Shown piece after piece: positions 43,029 to 52,964 of a stretch of 64,000 bases of DNA (position 1 is the first letter of the stretch; each line of letters opens with the position of its first letter). The notes under the pieces were generated by a model. That model did not search any database. It was not told where the DNA came from and worked only from the letters and a program-made list of their open reading frames with translations. This DNA comes from Massilia agrisoli (lineage in GTDB: Bacteria; Pseudomonadota; Gammaproteobacteria; Burkholderiales; Burkholderiaceae_D): positions 62,001-126,000 of the forward strand of contig NZ_JAJHPV010000004.1 of NCBI RefSeq assembly GCF_020831365.1, read 5' to 3'. A program made the position numbers and the translations under genes.

Positions 43029-43949
43029 TTAAGCCAGCCGCGCCAGGTGGCGGCGGATCGACAGCATGGCGCCGACCAGGCCGAGTGCGGCGCTGATGGC
43101 CAGCAGGCCGAGGCTTTCCAAAGGACCGAGCGGCATCAGCTGGAACTCGGACGCATACAGTCGTGCAAACTCGGCAACCGCGCTGTTGAGCGGCTGCAGC
43201 GACAAGGCGACCGCCCCAAGCGCCACCACGCCAGCCGCAAGGCCGAGCAGCATGCCGGTGTAATAGAAGGGGCGGTGGATGAAGTTGTCGGTCGCGCCAA
43301 GCAGCTTGGCCATCGTGATCTCTTCACGCTGGGTCAGCACCTGCAGGCGGATGGTGTTGAACACCACCGCGATGACGACCATGCCGAGGGTGGCCGCCAG
43401 CAGCAGCAGCACCAGCCGCAGCACGTTAAGCAGCGCGGCCAGGCGCTTGACCCAGGCCGAATCCACATGCACCGACTCGACATTCGGCAGTACGCGCAGC
43501 TTGTCGGCCAGGGCGTCGATGCTGGCGGCGTCCTGCGCGCTTTCGTAGCCGTCGAGCTTGAGGACATAACTGTCGGGCAGCGGATTTTCGCCGAGCGTGT
43601 CGAGCACCTCGGCGGTCGCACTCTTGGCCTTGAGCTTTTCCAGCGCTTCTTCGCGCGGCACGAAGGTGATGACGGCGCGCTGGACGCCGACGCTCTTTTG
43701 CAGCGCCGGGGCAAGGGCGCGCGCCTGCTCGCGGGTCGCACCGGGCGACACGAACAGGCTCAGTTCAGGTTCGACCGCGAGCTGCTGCGACAGCGGCCTG
43801 ACGTTATCGAGCAATGTCAGCCCCGCAAACGGCAGCGCCAGCGCGATGGCGACGACGATCACATTAAAGAAAAAGCTGCCCGGCGCGCGGCGGATGGTGG
43901 CAAACGCGCCATCGAGGGCGAAGCGGTGTTGGCGGATCCAGCTCTTCAT
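43029..43949 (-). CDS. ftsX: Cell-division protein FtsX
   Basis: 306-aa membrane partner of FtsE, controlling septal peptidoglycan amidases. Four transmembrane helices: one near the N-terminus (FFFNVIVVAIALALPFAGLTLL), a periplasmic loop (about 50-160), then LVLLLLAATLGMVVIAVVFNTIRLQV, LLGLAAGVVALGAVAL and LGLLAISAALGLVGAMLSIRRH. TQREEITMAKLLGATDNFIHRPF is the FtsX family block. It overlaps ftsE by 4 bp. Confidence 0.96.
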   Translation of the reverse strand: MKSWIRQHRFALDGAFATIRRAPGSFFFNVIVVAIALALPFAGLTLLDNVRPLSQQLAVEPELSLFVSPGATREQARALAPALQKSVGVQRAVITFVPREEALEKLKAKSATAEVLDTLGENPLPDSYVLKLDGYESAQDAASIDALADKLRVLPNVESVHVDSAWVKRLAALLNVLRLVLLLLAATLGMVVIAVVFNTIRLQVLTQREEITMAKLLGATDNFIHRPFYYTGMLLGLAAGVVALGAVALSLQPLNSAVAEFARLYASEFQLMPLGPLESLGLLAISAALGLVGAMLSIRRHLARLA

Positions 43950-44605
43950 GCCGCACCCCCAACCAGCTGGCCGTGTTCGATGTGGATCACGCGCTTTGCG
44001 CTGTCGAGCACCTGCTCGTCGTGGGTCGAGATCAGGCAGGTGACGCCGACCGCGTTAAACGCGCGCAGCGCGTCGAGCACCTTGTCGGCGCTGGCACGGT
44101 CCAGGTTGGCCGTCGGTTCGTCGGCCAGGATGATCTGCGGGCGGTTGACGATCGCGCGGGCGATCGCCACGCGCTGCTGCTCGCCGCCGGACAGTTCGAG
44201 CGGCATGGCGGGCGCGCGGTCCAGCATGCCGACTTTTTCAAGCGCGGCGCGGGCGCGCTGCTCGGCCTCGCGGCGCGGCGCGCCGGTTACCAAGAGCGGC
44301 AGCATGGTGTTGGCCAGTACGCTGCGGTCGGTCAGCAGGCGCTGGTCTTGCAGCACCAGGCCCAGTTTGCGGCGCAGGAAAGGCACCCCGGCGTGACCGA
44401 GCTTGCCGATGTCCTGGCCGTTGACCAGCACCCGTCCGGCGGTCGGGCGCTCGATCGCGGCGATCATCTTGAACAACGTGGATTTGCCCGCGCCGGACGG
44501 GCCGGCCAGGTAGGCCAGCTCGCCCTTGGCGATGTTGAACGATACGTCGCGCAGGGCGACAGCATCGGCGGAGTACTGCTTTGACACCGATTGAAATTCG
44601 ATCAT
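43946..44605 (-). CDS. ftsE: Cell-division ATP-binding protein FtsE
   Basis: 219-aa ABC ATPase: Walker A GPSGAGKSTLFK, signature LSGGEQQRVAI, Walker B ILADEPTANLD, H-loop STHDE. MIEFQSVSKQYSADAVALRDVSFNIAKGELAYLAGPSG is a typical FtsE start. Middle gene of ftsY-ftsE-ftsX; the ftsY stop is 6 bp upstream of its start. Confidence 0.97.
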   Translation of the reverse strand: MIEFQSVSKQYSADAVALRDVSFNIAKGELAYLAGPSGAGKSTLFKMIAAIERPTAGRVLVNGQDIGKLGHAGVPFLRRKLGLVLQDQRLLTDRSVLANTMLPLLVTGAPRREAEQRARAALEKVGMLDRAPAMPLELSGGEQQRVAIARAIVNRPQIILADEPTANLDRASADKVLDALRAFNAVGVTCLISTHDEQVLDSAKRVIHIEHGQLVGGAA

Positions 44606-44611
44606 GAGGCC

Positions 44612-46090
<1,479 letters not shown>

Positions 46091-46198
46091 GGGTCTGTAT
46101 CGGCGGGCGCTGCATGCACATTCCCCTGAAAGCGGGGAACGATGAATTGGATCGCGCGTATTTTACCAGAGCAGGGCCCGTGTTTCTTGTCATCCTGT

Positions 46199-47146
46199 CT
46201 AATTGACAAGTGCGGCGCGGCTGCTGCGCCAGCGTTGGACTGCCCCGGCGATGCCTTCGAGGTCGAGTACGCATTCTGGCCCGAGCTGGCGCATCAGTTG
46301 CGCGGCGCAGGCCCCGCCCACCCAGACGTCGGCGGCGCCGTCGAGGCGCTCGCGCAGCTGCGAAATATTGTCCATTGCGGCGCGGCAGGAGACGCCCGCC
46401 GAGAACGACAGCGCCACGATGTCGGCGCGATGCGCCTTGGTCGCGGTGACGATATCGGACAGCGGCGTCTGGACACCCAATGAAATGCAGGAGGCGCCTT
46501 CCAGCGCAAACAGCGCTTCGGCCATCAGCAGGCCAAGTCCATGCCGTTCGATCGGAACGGTCGTCAAGAGGATGCGCGGGGCGGCCTGCTCGCGGTCGGT
46601 CTGCTGGCTGGCGGTGAAGATGGCGGCCCGCATCACGCTTTGCAGCGTCTCGGCATACAGGTGTTCTTCAAAAATGGCCAGCCGTCCGGCGGCCCAGGCG
46701 TCGCCCACCAGCGTGGTCAGGGGAGCCACCAGGTCGGTGACGAAGTTGCGCAGGCCGAGGCGCAGCTGCGCCTGCATCATCGCCTGGCGCAGTTCATGGA
46801 CGCGGTGGGCGGTGATCAGCGCCATGCATTCGGCCAGCATCGGGTCGTCGGCATCCGGCGGCGGCAGCGCGGACTTGCGCGCCGCCAACTGGGCCAGCTC
46901 ATTCAGTTCCTCACCCGGCAAGTGGACGATTTTCCCCGGGCGGTAGCCGTTGTCGATCAACCGCTTAATTAATTGCAACCGACTGCGTTGCTCCGACGTA
47001 TATATCCGTTCACCGTTGGCATCCCGGCCCGGCTTGGGGAAGTCGTAGCGCCTTTCCCAGACGCGCAAGGTTTCCTTGGCGATTCCGGTCTCCCGTTCTA
47101 CCTCGCTGATGTTGGTCATGCGGTCGTCGTTGCTTGTTGTGCTCAT
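46199..47146 (-). CDS. MerR-family cobalamin-binding photoreceptor regulator (CarH/LitR-like)
   Basis: 315-aa repressor-type regulator. N-terminal MerR winged HTH (NISEVERETGIAKETLRVWERRYDFPKP), a helical middle domain and a C-terminal B12 (Rossmann) domain. Trp151-x9-Glu161-His162 reproduces the Wx9EH motif of the light-sensing CarH/LitR group. His202-x2-Gly205, then 41 residues to Ser247, then 27 residues after SFS to Gly277-Gly278, matches the B12-binding HxxG...SxL...GG pattern. In known CarH, adenosylcobalamin-bound tetramers repress in the dark and light releases them. It is divergent from the lipid operon it probably controls. Confidence 0.9.
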   Translation of the reverse strand: MSTTSNDDRMTNISEVERETGIAKETLRVWERRYDFPKPGRDANGERIYTSEQRSRLQLIKRLIDNGYRPGKIVHLPGEELNELAQLAARKSALPPPDADDPMLAECMALITAHRVHELRQAMMQAQLRLGLRNFVTDLVAPLTTLVGDAWAAGRLAIFEEHLYAETLQSVMRAAIFTASQQTDREQAAPRILLTTVPIERHGLGLLMAEALFALEGASCISLGVQTPLSDIVTATKAHRADIVALSFSAGVSCRAAMDNISQLRERLDGAADVWVGGACAAQLMRQLGPECVLDLEGIAGAVQRWRSSRAALVN

Positions 47147-47174
47147 GGGAAACCCTGTAATGGAGCCGGTATGT

Positions 47175-47182
47175 ATAGGACA
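47175..47182 (+). promoter_or_regulatory. ATAGGACA motif copy 1
   Basis: ATAGGACA occurs at 47175-47182 and again at 47260-47267, same orientation, 85 bp apart in the divergent gap. Copy 1 lies close to the regulator gene start, copy 2 inside the dyad upstream of the operon promoter. A shared motif at both promoters suggests a common regulator; binding is unproven. Confidence 0.4.
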
Positions 47183-47251
47183 GTTTTTTCATTGTAAGCG
47201 GATTTATGGTGGTTTTGCCACGAGATTCAAAAGAAAAGAAGAATTGTTGTA

Positions 47252-47272
47252 TGATTTGAATAGGACAAATCA
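47252..47272. promoter_or_regulatory. Dyad operator candidate upstream of lipid operon
   Basis: TGATTTG, seven bases, CAAATCA: a perfect 7-bp inverted repeat ending one base before the -35 box. It includes the second ATAGGACA motif. Likely site for the divergent MerR/B12 regulator. Confidence 0.5.
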
Positions 47273-47273
47273 A

Positions 47274-47302
47274 TTGACAAACGCAAGGAAGTTGTTGAAT
47301 AT
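47274..47302 (+). promoter_or_regulatory. Promoter of the lipid-modification operon
   Basis: -35 TTGACA (47274-47279), 17-bp spacer, -10 GAATAT (47297-47302), 51 bp before ATG 47354. It is flanked by the dyad 47252-47272 and by TTTTGTC-ATG-GACAAAA at 47317-47333. Confidence 0.6.
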
Positions 47303-47316
47303 CCGTCTCATGAGCG

Positions 47317-47333
47317 TTTTGTCATGGACAAAA
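47317..47333. promoter_or_regulatory. Second dyad downstream of the operon start site
   Basis: TTTTGTC, ATG, GACAAAA, a perfect 7-bp inverted repeat 20 bp before the first gene. In this position a bound repressor would block elongation or initiation; the half-site GACAAA also occurs in the upstream dyad region (GGACAAAT, TTGACAAA). Confidence 0.5.
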
Positions 47334-47353
47334 ATTAACCTGCAAGGAAGCAC

Positions 47354-48643
47354 ATGAAAATCGCAGTTATCGGCGCCGGCGTCTCCGGCCTGTCAAGCGC
47401 CTACCGCCTGGTCCAGGCCGGCGCCGACGTCACCCTGTTCGAAGCGGGCAGCTACTTTGGCGGGCACAGCAACACAGTCGATGTCGAGGTCGACGGCTTC
47501 CGCTTCGGCGTCGATACCGGCTTCCTGGTGTTTAACCAGCGCACCTACCCGAAGCTGATTGCCCTGTTTGAAGAACTTGGGGTGGACAGCGTCGGCAGCG
47601 ACATGTCGTTTTCCGTCAAGTTACCCTTGCCAGGCCGCATGCTTGAGTGGGCGGGCAGCAATCTCGACACCGTGTTCACCCAACGCCGCAACCTGTTCAA
47701 TCGACGTTTCTTGCGCATGCTGCGCGACATCGTGCGCTTTAACAAGGAAGCAACCAGCCTGGCCACCGGCAACGGGCCGATGCCGCCGGAGTCGCTCGGG
47801 CAGTTCCTGTCCGGGCGCCGCTACAGCGACGAATTCCGCAACTGGTACCTGCTGCCGATGGCGGCCTGCATCTGGTCCTGTCCCGCCGGTCAGATGCTGG
47901 CCTTCCCGGCCGCCACCTTCATCCGCTTCTGCCACAACCACGGGCTGCTGCAGGTGAGCGACCGCCCGCAGTGGCGCACCGTGCGCGGAGGATCGCGCAA
48001 CTACGTCGACAAGCTGCTGGCCGCCATCCCGACCCGCCGCCTCGTCATGCCGGTACGCTCGGTCACGCGCGCGCCAAGCGGCGGTGCGCGCTCGGTACGT
48101 GTCGAGACGGCCGCCGGAGCGGAGCAGTTCGACCAGGTGGTGCTGGCCTGCCACAGCGACCAGGCGCTGGCGCTGCTGGGCGACGCCCGCGCCGACGAAC
48201 AGGCCGTGCTCGGCGCCATTGCCTACCAGCCCAACCGCGCGGTGCTGCACACCGACGCCAGCTGCCTGCCAGCCAGCACCCGCGCATGGTCGGCCTGGAA
48301 CTACCAGAGCACGGCATCTGCCACCCCCCAGGTCTGCGTGCACTACCTGATCAACAAGCTGCAGCCGCTGCCTTGCCGCACGCCGGTGATTGTCTCGCTC
48401 AATCCCATCGACGAACCCGACCCGCGCCTGGTACTGGGCGAGTTCGACTACGCGCATCCCGTGTTCGACGCCGCCGCCATCGCCGCGCAAAGCCGGCTGC
48501 CTGCGCTGCAGGGTGTCCAGAACACCTGGTTCGCCGGCGCCTGGACCGGCTACGGCTTCCATGAAGACGGGCTGGCGTCCGGGCTGTCGGTGGCAGCCGC
48601 GCTGTCGGCGCGCCTCGCAGGGCAGGGCGATGCAGTCGCCTGA
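47354..48643 (+). CDS. FAD-dependent amine-oxidase-like oxidoreductase
   Basis: 429-aa flavoprotein with Rossmann motif IAVIGAGVSGLSSAYRLVQAGADVTLFEAGSYFGGHSNTVDV and a C-terminal FAD loop NTWFAGAWTGYGFHEDGLASGLSVAAAL. It is of the NAD(P)-binding/amine-oxidase group found beside DUF1365 and Cfa-like genes. Homologues in comparable operons act on phospholipid acyl chains (desaturation in furan fatty-acid synthesis is one reported role), so a lipid substrate is likely. First gene of the operon; its stop is overlapped by the DUF1365 start. Confidence 0.88.
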   Translation: MKIAVIGAGVSGLSSAYRLVQAGADVTLFEAGSYFGGHSNTVDVEVDGFRFGVDTGFLVFNQRTYPKLIALFEELGVDSVGSDMSFSVKLPLPGRMLEWAGSNLDTVFTQRRNLFNRRFLRMLRDIVRFNKEATSLATGNGPMPPESLGQFLSGRRYSDEFRNWYLLPMAACIWSCPAGQMLAFPAATFIRFCHNHGLLQVSDRPQWRTVRGGSRNYVDKLLAAIPTRRLVMPVRSVTRAPSGGARSVRVETAAGAEQFDQVVLACHSDQALALLGDARADEQAVLGAIAYQPNRAVLHTDASCLPASTRAWSAWNYQSTASATPQVCVHYLINKLQPLPCRTPVIVSLNPIDEPDPRLVLGEFDYAHPVFDAAAIAAQSRLPALQGVQNTWFAGAWTGYGFHEDGLASGLSVAAALSARLAGQGDAVA

Positions 48644-49415
48644 CGCAACATCGCCGCAGCTGTGCTTCGGCCAGGTCCGGCACCGCCGCTTGCGGCCGCG
48701 CGAGAATGCGTTCGCCTACGGCAGCTACTACCTGCGCCTGCCGCTGCGCGCGATGGGCAGCCGCGGCTTCGGCTGCAGGCTGGCGTCGCGCAACCGCTTC
48801 AACCTGCTGTCGTTTGTCGACGCCGACCATGGCGACGGCAAGCGCCCCCTGGTGGAATGGATCGACGCGCTGCTAGCCGCCGAGGGCGTGCACGACGCCG
48901 ACGGCGAGATCTGGCTGCAGGCGATGCCGCGCGTGCTCGGGTATGCCTTCAATCCCGTCTCGTTCTGGTTCTGCCACCGCGCCGACGGCGCCCTGCGCGC
49001 CGTGCTGTGCGACGTGCGCAATACCTTCGGCGAACGCCATTTCTACCTGCTCGACACTGGCGCCGCCATCGCCAATGGCAGCGAGCTGAGGGCCCGCAAG
49101 GTGTTCCACGTATCGCCGTTCTGCCGTGTCGAAGGCGGCTACCGCTTCCGCTTCATGCGTGCGCGGCGCGGCCAGTCCGAGCACACCCTGGCCTGCATCG
49201 ATTACGACGATGCCGACGGCCTGCTGCTGCAAACCAGCCTGTCCGGGTTGGCGGTGCGCCTGTCCGACGCCGGCGCGGCGCGCGCGTTCTTCGCTTTTCC
49301 CCTGATGACCTTTGGCGTCGTCGCGCGCATCCACCTGCAGGCCCTGCGCCTGTGGCTGCGCCGCGTGCCGTTTTATTCCAAACCCGCTCCACCTGAACAG
49401 AAGGTAAGCCGATGA
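48630..49415 (+). CDS. DUF1365 family protein
   Basis: 261-aa protein with LCFGQVRHRRLRPRENAFAYGSYYLRLPL at the start and GYAFNPVSFWFCHRADGALRAVLCDVRNTFGERHFYLL in the middle, the DUF1365 signature. The frame is open from 48390 inside the preceding gene; ATG 48630 gives a 14-bp overlap and a normal family N-terminus. Function unknown; almost always encoded between the FAD oxidoreductase and a Cfa-like methyltransferase. It overlaps the next gene by 4 bp. Confidence 0.9.
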   Translation: MQSPDATSPQLCFGQVRHRRLRPRENAFAYGSYYLRLPLRAMGSRGFGCRLASRNRFNLLSFVDADHGDGKRPLVEWIDALLAAEGVHDADGEIWLQAMPRVLGYAFNPVSFWFCHRADGALRAVLCDVRNTFGERHFYLLDTGAAIANGSELRARKVFHVSPFCRVEGGYRFRFMRARRGQSEHTLACIDYDDADGLLLQTSLSGLAVRLSDAGAARAFFAFPLMTFGVVARIHLQALRLWLRRVPFYSKPAPPEQKVSR

Positions 49416-50647
49416 GTTCCGATCTGATGCCGTCCGCAGCCGCGGTCCCCCTGCCAGCGCGTGCGCGCAAGCAGTCCATTCCATCTTCTGGCCGCGTGGC
49501 CCTGCGCCTGCTAAGCAAAATCCAGCACGGCACGCTGCACCTGCGCACGCCGGCTGGCGAGCACCTTGTGTTTGGCGCGGGCGGCGTGCCGGTCACGCTC
49601 GAACTGCACAACTGGAAGGTATTCGCGGCGGCCCTGCGCTCCGGTGATATTGGCTTTGCCGAGTCGTACATCGCGGGCGACTGGCACACCAGCAGCCTGC
49701 CTGGCCTGCTCGAACTGCTGGCGAACAACCGGGCCCAGGTCGAGTCGGCGCTGTACGGCAGCTGGTGGGGAAGGCTGGCCTACCGCGTGCGCCACCTGCT
49801 TAACCGGAACAGCCGCGCAGGCAGCCGCAAGAACATCCACGCCCACTACGACATCGGCAACGACTTCTACAAGCTGTGGCTCGATCCGTCGATGACCTAC
49901 TCGAGCGCGCGCTTCACCGCGGCCAGCGGCGCCGACCTGGCGCTCGCCCAGGCCGAAAAGTACCGCGCCGTGCTTGGCCAGCTGCGCCTGCGGCCCGGCC
50001 AGCGGGTGCTGGAAATCGGCTGCGGCTGGGGCGGATTCGCCGAGGCCGCCGCGCGCGAAGCGGGCGCCCATGTCACCGGGCTGACCCTGTCGGAGCAGCA
50101 GCTCGCCTACGCCACCCAACGGCTGCAAGGCGCCGGCCTGGCGCACCTGGCCGACCTGCAGCTGTGCGACTACCGCGACAGCGACGGCCAGTACGACGCC
50201 ATCGCCTCGATCGAGATGTTCGAAGCGGTGGGCGAGGCCTACTGGCCGAGCTACTTCGAGTGCATCAAGCGCAACCTCAAGCCAGGCGGGCGCGCGTGCG
50301 TGCAGACCATCGTCATCGCCGACGAGCTGTTTGACCGCTACCGCAAGGGGACCGACTTCATCCAGCAGTACGTGTTCCCCGGCGGGATGCTGCCGTCGCC
50401 GCAGGTGTTTACCCGCATGGCGGAGGACAGCGGCCTTGTCGTCACGCGCCAATTCGCATTCGGCATCGACTACGCCGATACCCTCGCGGCCTGGCGCACC
50501 GCCTTCCACGCCAGGCTTGACGCGGTGCGCGACCAGGGTTTCGACGAGCGCTTCATCCGCACTTGGGACTTCTACCTGGCCTACTGCGAGGCCGCGTTCA
50601 GGGCGGGCAATACCAATGTCGTGCACTTCACGTTGGAGAAGCCCTGA
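49412..50647 (+). CDS. Cyclopropane-fatty-acid synthase-like methyltransferase
   Basis: 411-aa SAM-dependent enzyme acting on unsaturated phospholipid acyl chains. Motif I is VLEIGCGWGGFAEAAAREAGAHVTGLTLSEQQ; NIHAHYDIGNDFYKLWLDPSMTYSSARF and SIEMFEAVGEAYWPSYFECIKRNLKPGG are CFA-synthase blocks, and YVFPGGMLPS completes the active site. It could form cyclopropane or methylated (furan-precursor) fatty acids; operon context favours a stress-inducible role. The stop overlaps the next ATG by one base. Confidence 0.93.
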   Translation: MSSDLMPSAAAVPLPARARKQSIPSSGRVALRLLSKIQHGTLHLRTPAGEHLVFGAGGVPVTLELHNWKVFAAALRSGDIGFAESYIAGDWHTSSLPGLLELLANNRAQVESALYGSWWGRLAYRVRHLLNRNSRAGSRKNIHAHYDIGNDFYKLWLDPSMTYSSARFTAASGADLALAQAEKYRAVLGQLRLRPGQRVLEIGCGWGGFAEAAAREAGAHVTGLTLSEQQLAYATQRLQGAGLAHLADLQLCDYRDSDGQYDAIASIEMFEAVGEAYWPSYFECIKRNLKPGGRACVQTIVIADELFDRYRKGTDFIQQYVFPGGMLPSPQVFTRMAEDSGLVVTRQFAFGIDYADTLAAWRTAFHARLDAVRDQGFDERFIRTWDFYLAYCEAAFRAGNTNVVHFTLEKP

Positions 50648-51177
50648 TGGCGCGCCGCCTGCTGCTCGCACTGTTGGCGGGCTTGCTCGCCGGCGGCGCC
50701 GCCCTTGCGGCCATGCCGCAGGTCGCGCCTGACCTGCCAGGCGCGCGGATGGCGGGACAGGGTACCTTCACCTGGTTCGGCATGAAGATCTACGATGCCA
50801 GCTTGTGGGTCGGGGAAGCCGGTTATGCGCCAGGTGCGCCGTTTGCGCTTGAACTGCATTACGCGCGCGCCCTGAGCGGCGCGCGGATCGCCGAAGCCAG
50901 CGCCGACCAGATGGAAAAAACCGGCGGCGGCACCGCAGCCCAGCGCGCGCTGTGGCTGGAGCAAATGCGCGCCGTTTTCCCGGACGTGAAGGAAGGCAGC
51001 AGGATCACCGGGGTGTTCCTGCCCGGCGGCGCGGTGCGCTTCCACCTTGGCGCTTCCGTGCTCGGCACCATCGCTGAGCCGGGGTTTGCGCAGGCCTTTG
51101 CCGGCATCTGGCTCGGCCCCCGCACCACCGCGCCGCGCCTGCGCGAAGCGCTTTTGCGGGAAGCGGCGCGGCGATGA
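50647..51177 (+). CDS. Exported chalcone-isomerase-like protein
   Basis: 176-aa protein with a signal peptide (RRLLLALLAGLLAGGAALA) and a chalcone-isomerase-like domain (GQGTFTWFGMKIYDASLWVGE...FALELHYARALSGARIAEASADQME...). Family members in bacteria are periplasmic and bind fatty acids rather than flavonoids. ATG 50647 overlaps the cfa-like stop (TGATG); the frame upstream is inside that gene. It overlaps the MFS gene by 4 bp. Confidence 0.88.
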   Translation: MARRLLLALLAGLLAGGAALAAMPQVAPDLPGARMAGQGTFTWFGMKIYDASLWVGEAGYAPGAPFALELHYARALSGARIAEASADQMEKTGGGTAAQRALWLEQMRAVFPDVKEGSRITGVFLPGGAVRFHLGASVLGTIAEPGFAQAFAGIWLGPRTTAPRLREALLREAARR

Positions 51178-52406
51178 CACACCTGGCCATGCCCCAGCTG
51201 GTGTCCTACGGCCTGCTCGGCCTGCCGCTGGCGATGGTCGCGCTGCCCATCTACGTTTATCTTCCGAAGTTTTACGCCGAACATTCAGGCTTGTCGCTGA
51301 CACTGATCGGCGCCGCGCTGCTGGCCGCGCGCGTCGGGGCAGCCTTCCTCGACCCGCTGCTTGGTTGGTGGATCGAGCGCGGGCGCGGCGGCTTTGCGCG
51401 CTACGTCGCTGGCGGATCGCCGGTGCTGCTGGCCGGATTCGTGGCGCTGTTCCATCCTCCCGTGCTGGAAGGCGCGGCAGCGCTGGCATGGTTCCTCGGT
51501 ACGCTGATGCTGGCCTATCTGGGCTTCGGGCTGGTGACCATCGCCCACCAGAGCTGGGGCGCGGCGCTGACCCAGGCCCCGAGCGAACGCGCGCGCGTGA
51601 CCGGGGTGCGCGAAGCGTTCGCGCTGGCGGGCGTGGTGCTGGCAGCGGCGGTTACCAGCGCCGCCGGATATGTGGCCCTGTCGGTGTCGTTCGCGCTGGC
51701 GCTGGGAGGCGCGGCGCTGCTGCTGTTGGCAAGGGCGCCGCGTCCCGCGATGGCGCCCGCTGCCAGCGCCACGGGCTTGCAGGGAATGGCCGCGCCGTTC
51801 GCCAACCGGCGCTTTCGTGCGCTGTTTGCCGTCCTGCTCGTCAACGGGGTGGCATCGGCGATCCCCGCCACCCTGTTCCTGTTTTTCGCCTCCGACCGGC
51901 TGCGCCTGGCGCCGATGGCGGGCTTGTTCCTGAGCCTTTACTTCGTCGCCGCGGCGTGCTCGGTCGCGCCGTGGGTGGCTGCCGCGCGCCGGGTAGGGGA
52001 AGCGCGCGCATGGGCTGGCGGCATGCTGGTCTCGGCGCTGGTGTTCATATGGGCGTTCGGGCTGGGCGAGGGCGATGCGCTCGCCTTTGGCGCGATCTGC
52101 CTGCTGTCTGGCTTTGCGCTGGGCGCCGACCTGGCGCTGCCGCCCGCGCTGCTGGCCGGCGTGATCGCCAGCGAAGGCGACGCAGGCCAGCGCGAAGCAG
52201 CCTATTTCGGCATCTGGAACTGGGGCGTTCAAATCACATTGGCACTGGCGGCGGGCATCTCGCTGCCCTTGCTCGACTGGCTGGGCTATGTACCCGGCGG
52301 CACCGCTGGCACCGGCGCGCTCGCTGGCGCCTACGCGCTTCTTCCATGCGTCCTGAAACTGCTGGCCGCCGCAATGCTGTGGCGCGCCCCTTTACGCGAT
52401 TGCTGA
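51174..52406 (+). CDS. MFS (GPH-like) transporter
   Basis: 410-aa permease with about 12 transmembrane helices, starting PQLVSYGLLGLPLAMVALPIYVYLPKFYAEHSGLSLTLIGAALLAARVGAAFLDPLLGWWIERGR, typical of the MFS_2/GPH sugar-cation symporter branch. Inside the lipid operon it more likely moves a lipid or lipid precursor than a sugar; this is inference. Long ORFs in other frames over it are shadows. Confidence 0.88.
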   Translation: MTHLAMPQLVSYGLLGLPLAMVALPIYVYLPKFYAEHSGLSLTLIGAALLAARVGAAFLDPLLGWWIERGRGGFARYVAGGSPVLLAGFVALFHPPVLEGAAALAWFLGTLMLAYLGFGLVTIAHQSWGAALTQAPSERARVTGVREAFALAGVVLAAAVTSAAGYVALSVSFALALGGAALLLLARAPRPAMAPAASATGLQGMAAPFANRRFRALFAVLLVNGVASAIPATLFLFFASDRLRLAPMAGLFLSLYFVAAACSVAPWVAAARRVGEARAWAGGMLVSALVFIWAFGLGEGDALAFGAICLLSGFALGADLALPPALLAGVIASEGDAGQREAAYFGIWNWGVQITLALAAGISLPLLDWLGYVPGGTAGTGALAGAYALLPCVLKLLAAAMLWRAPLRDC

Positions 52407-52427
52407 ACAACCAAAAAGGAAACCGCT

Positions 52428-52964
52428 ATGAGAATCTCAACTGTATTGATCGCGGCCGCTGCGGCCGTCACACTCACTGCCTGTACCGCGCCCAAGCCTT
52501 CGCAGTACGCCAGCGAAAAGCCGGTGTTGGATGTGCAGTCCTACTTCAACGGCACGCTCGACGCGCACGGCATGTTCCAGGACCGCTTCGGCAAGGTGGT
52601 CAAGCGCTTCGTGGTCGTGATGCGCTGCAGCTGGAACGGCGATGTGGGCACCCTGGATGAAGACTTCGTCTACTCCGACGGCACGCGCCAGAAGCGCGTG
52701 TGGACCTTGCAAAAAACGGGGCCCGCGACCTTTACCGCAACCGCGCCCGACGTCGTCGGCACCGCCGAAGGCATCGTCTCGGGTAACTCGCTGCGCTGGC
52801 GCTACGTGCTGTCGCTGCCGGTTGGCGAACGGGTCATCGACGTCAACATGGACGACTGGATGTTCCTGATCGACGACAAGGTCATGCTCAACCGGACGGC
52901 GATGAGCAAGCTCGGTGTCGACCTGGGCAACGTCACGTTATCGTTCACCAAGCGGTCGCCGTGA
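52428..52964 (+). CDS. DUF3833 lipoprotein
   Basis: 178-aa protein with lipoprotein signal VLIAAAAAVTLTACT (lipid Cys near residue 19). The body (LDVQSYFNGTLDAHGMFQDRFGKVVKRFVV...VINVNMDDWMFLIDDKVMLNRTAMSKLGVDLGNVTLSFTK type segment) matches DUF3833, a conserved member of Cfa/DUF1365 operons. AAGGAAA lies 5' of ATG 52428. It overlaps the SDR gene's GTG by 4 bp. Confidence 0.88.
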   Translation: MRISTVLIAAAAAVTLTACTAPKPSQYASEKPVLDVQSYFNGTLDAHGMFQDRFGKVVKRFVVVMRCSWNGDVGTLDEDFVYSDGTRQKRVWTLQKTGPATFTATAPDVVGTAEGIVSGNSLRWRYVLSLPVGERVIDVNMDDWMFLIDDKVMLNRTAMSKLGVDLGNVTLSFTKRSP

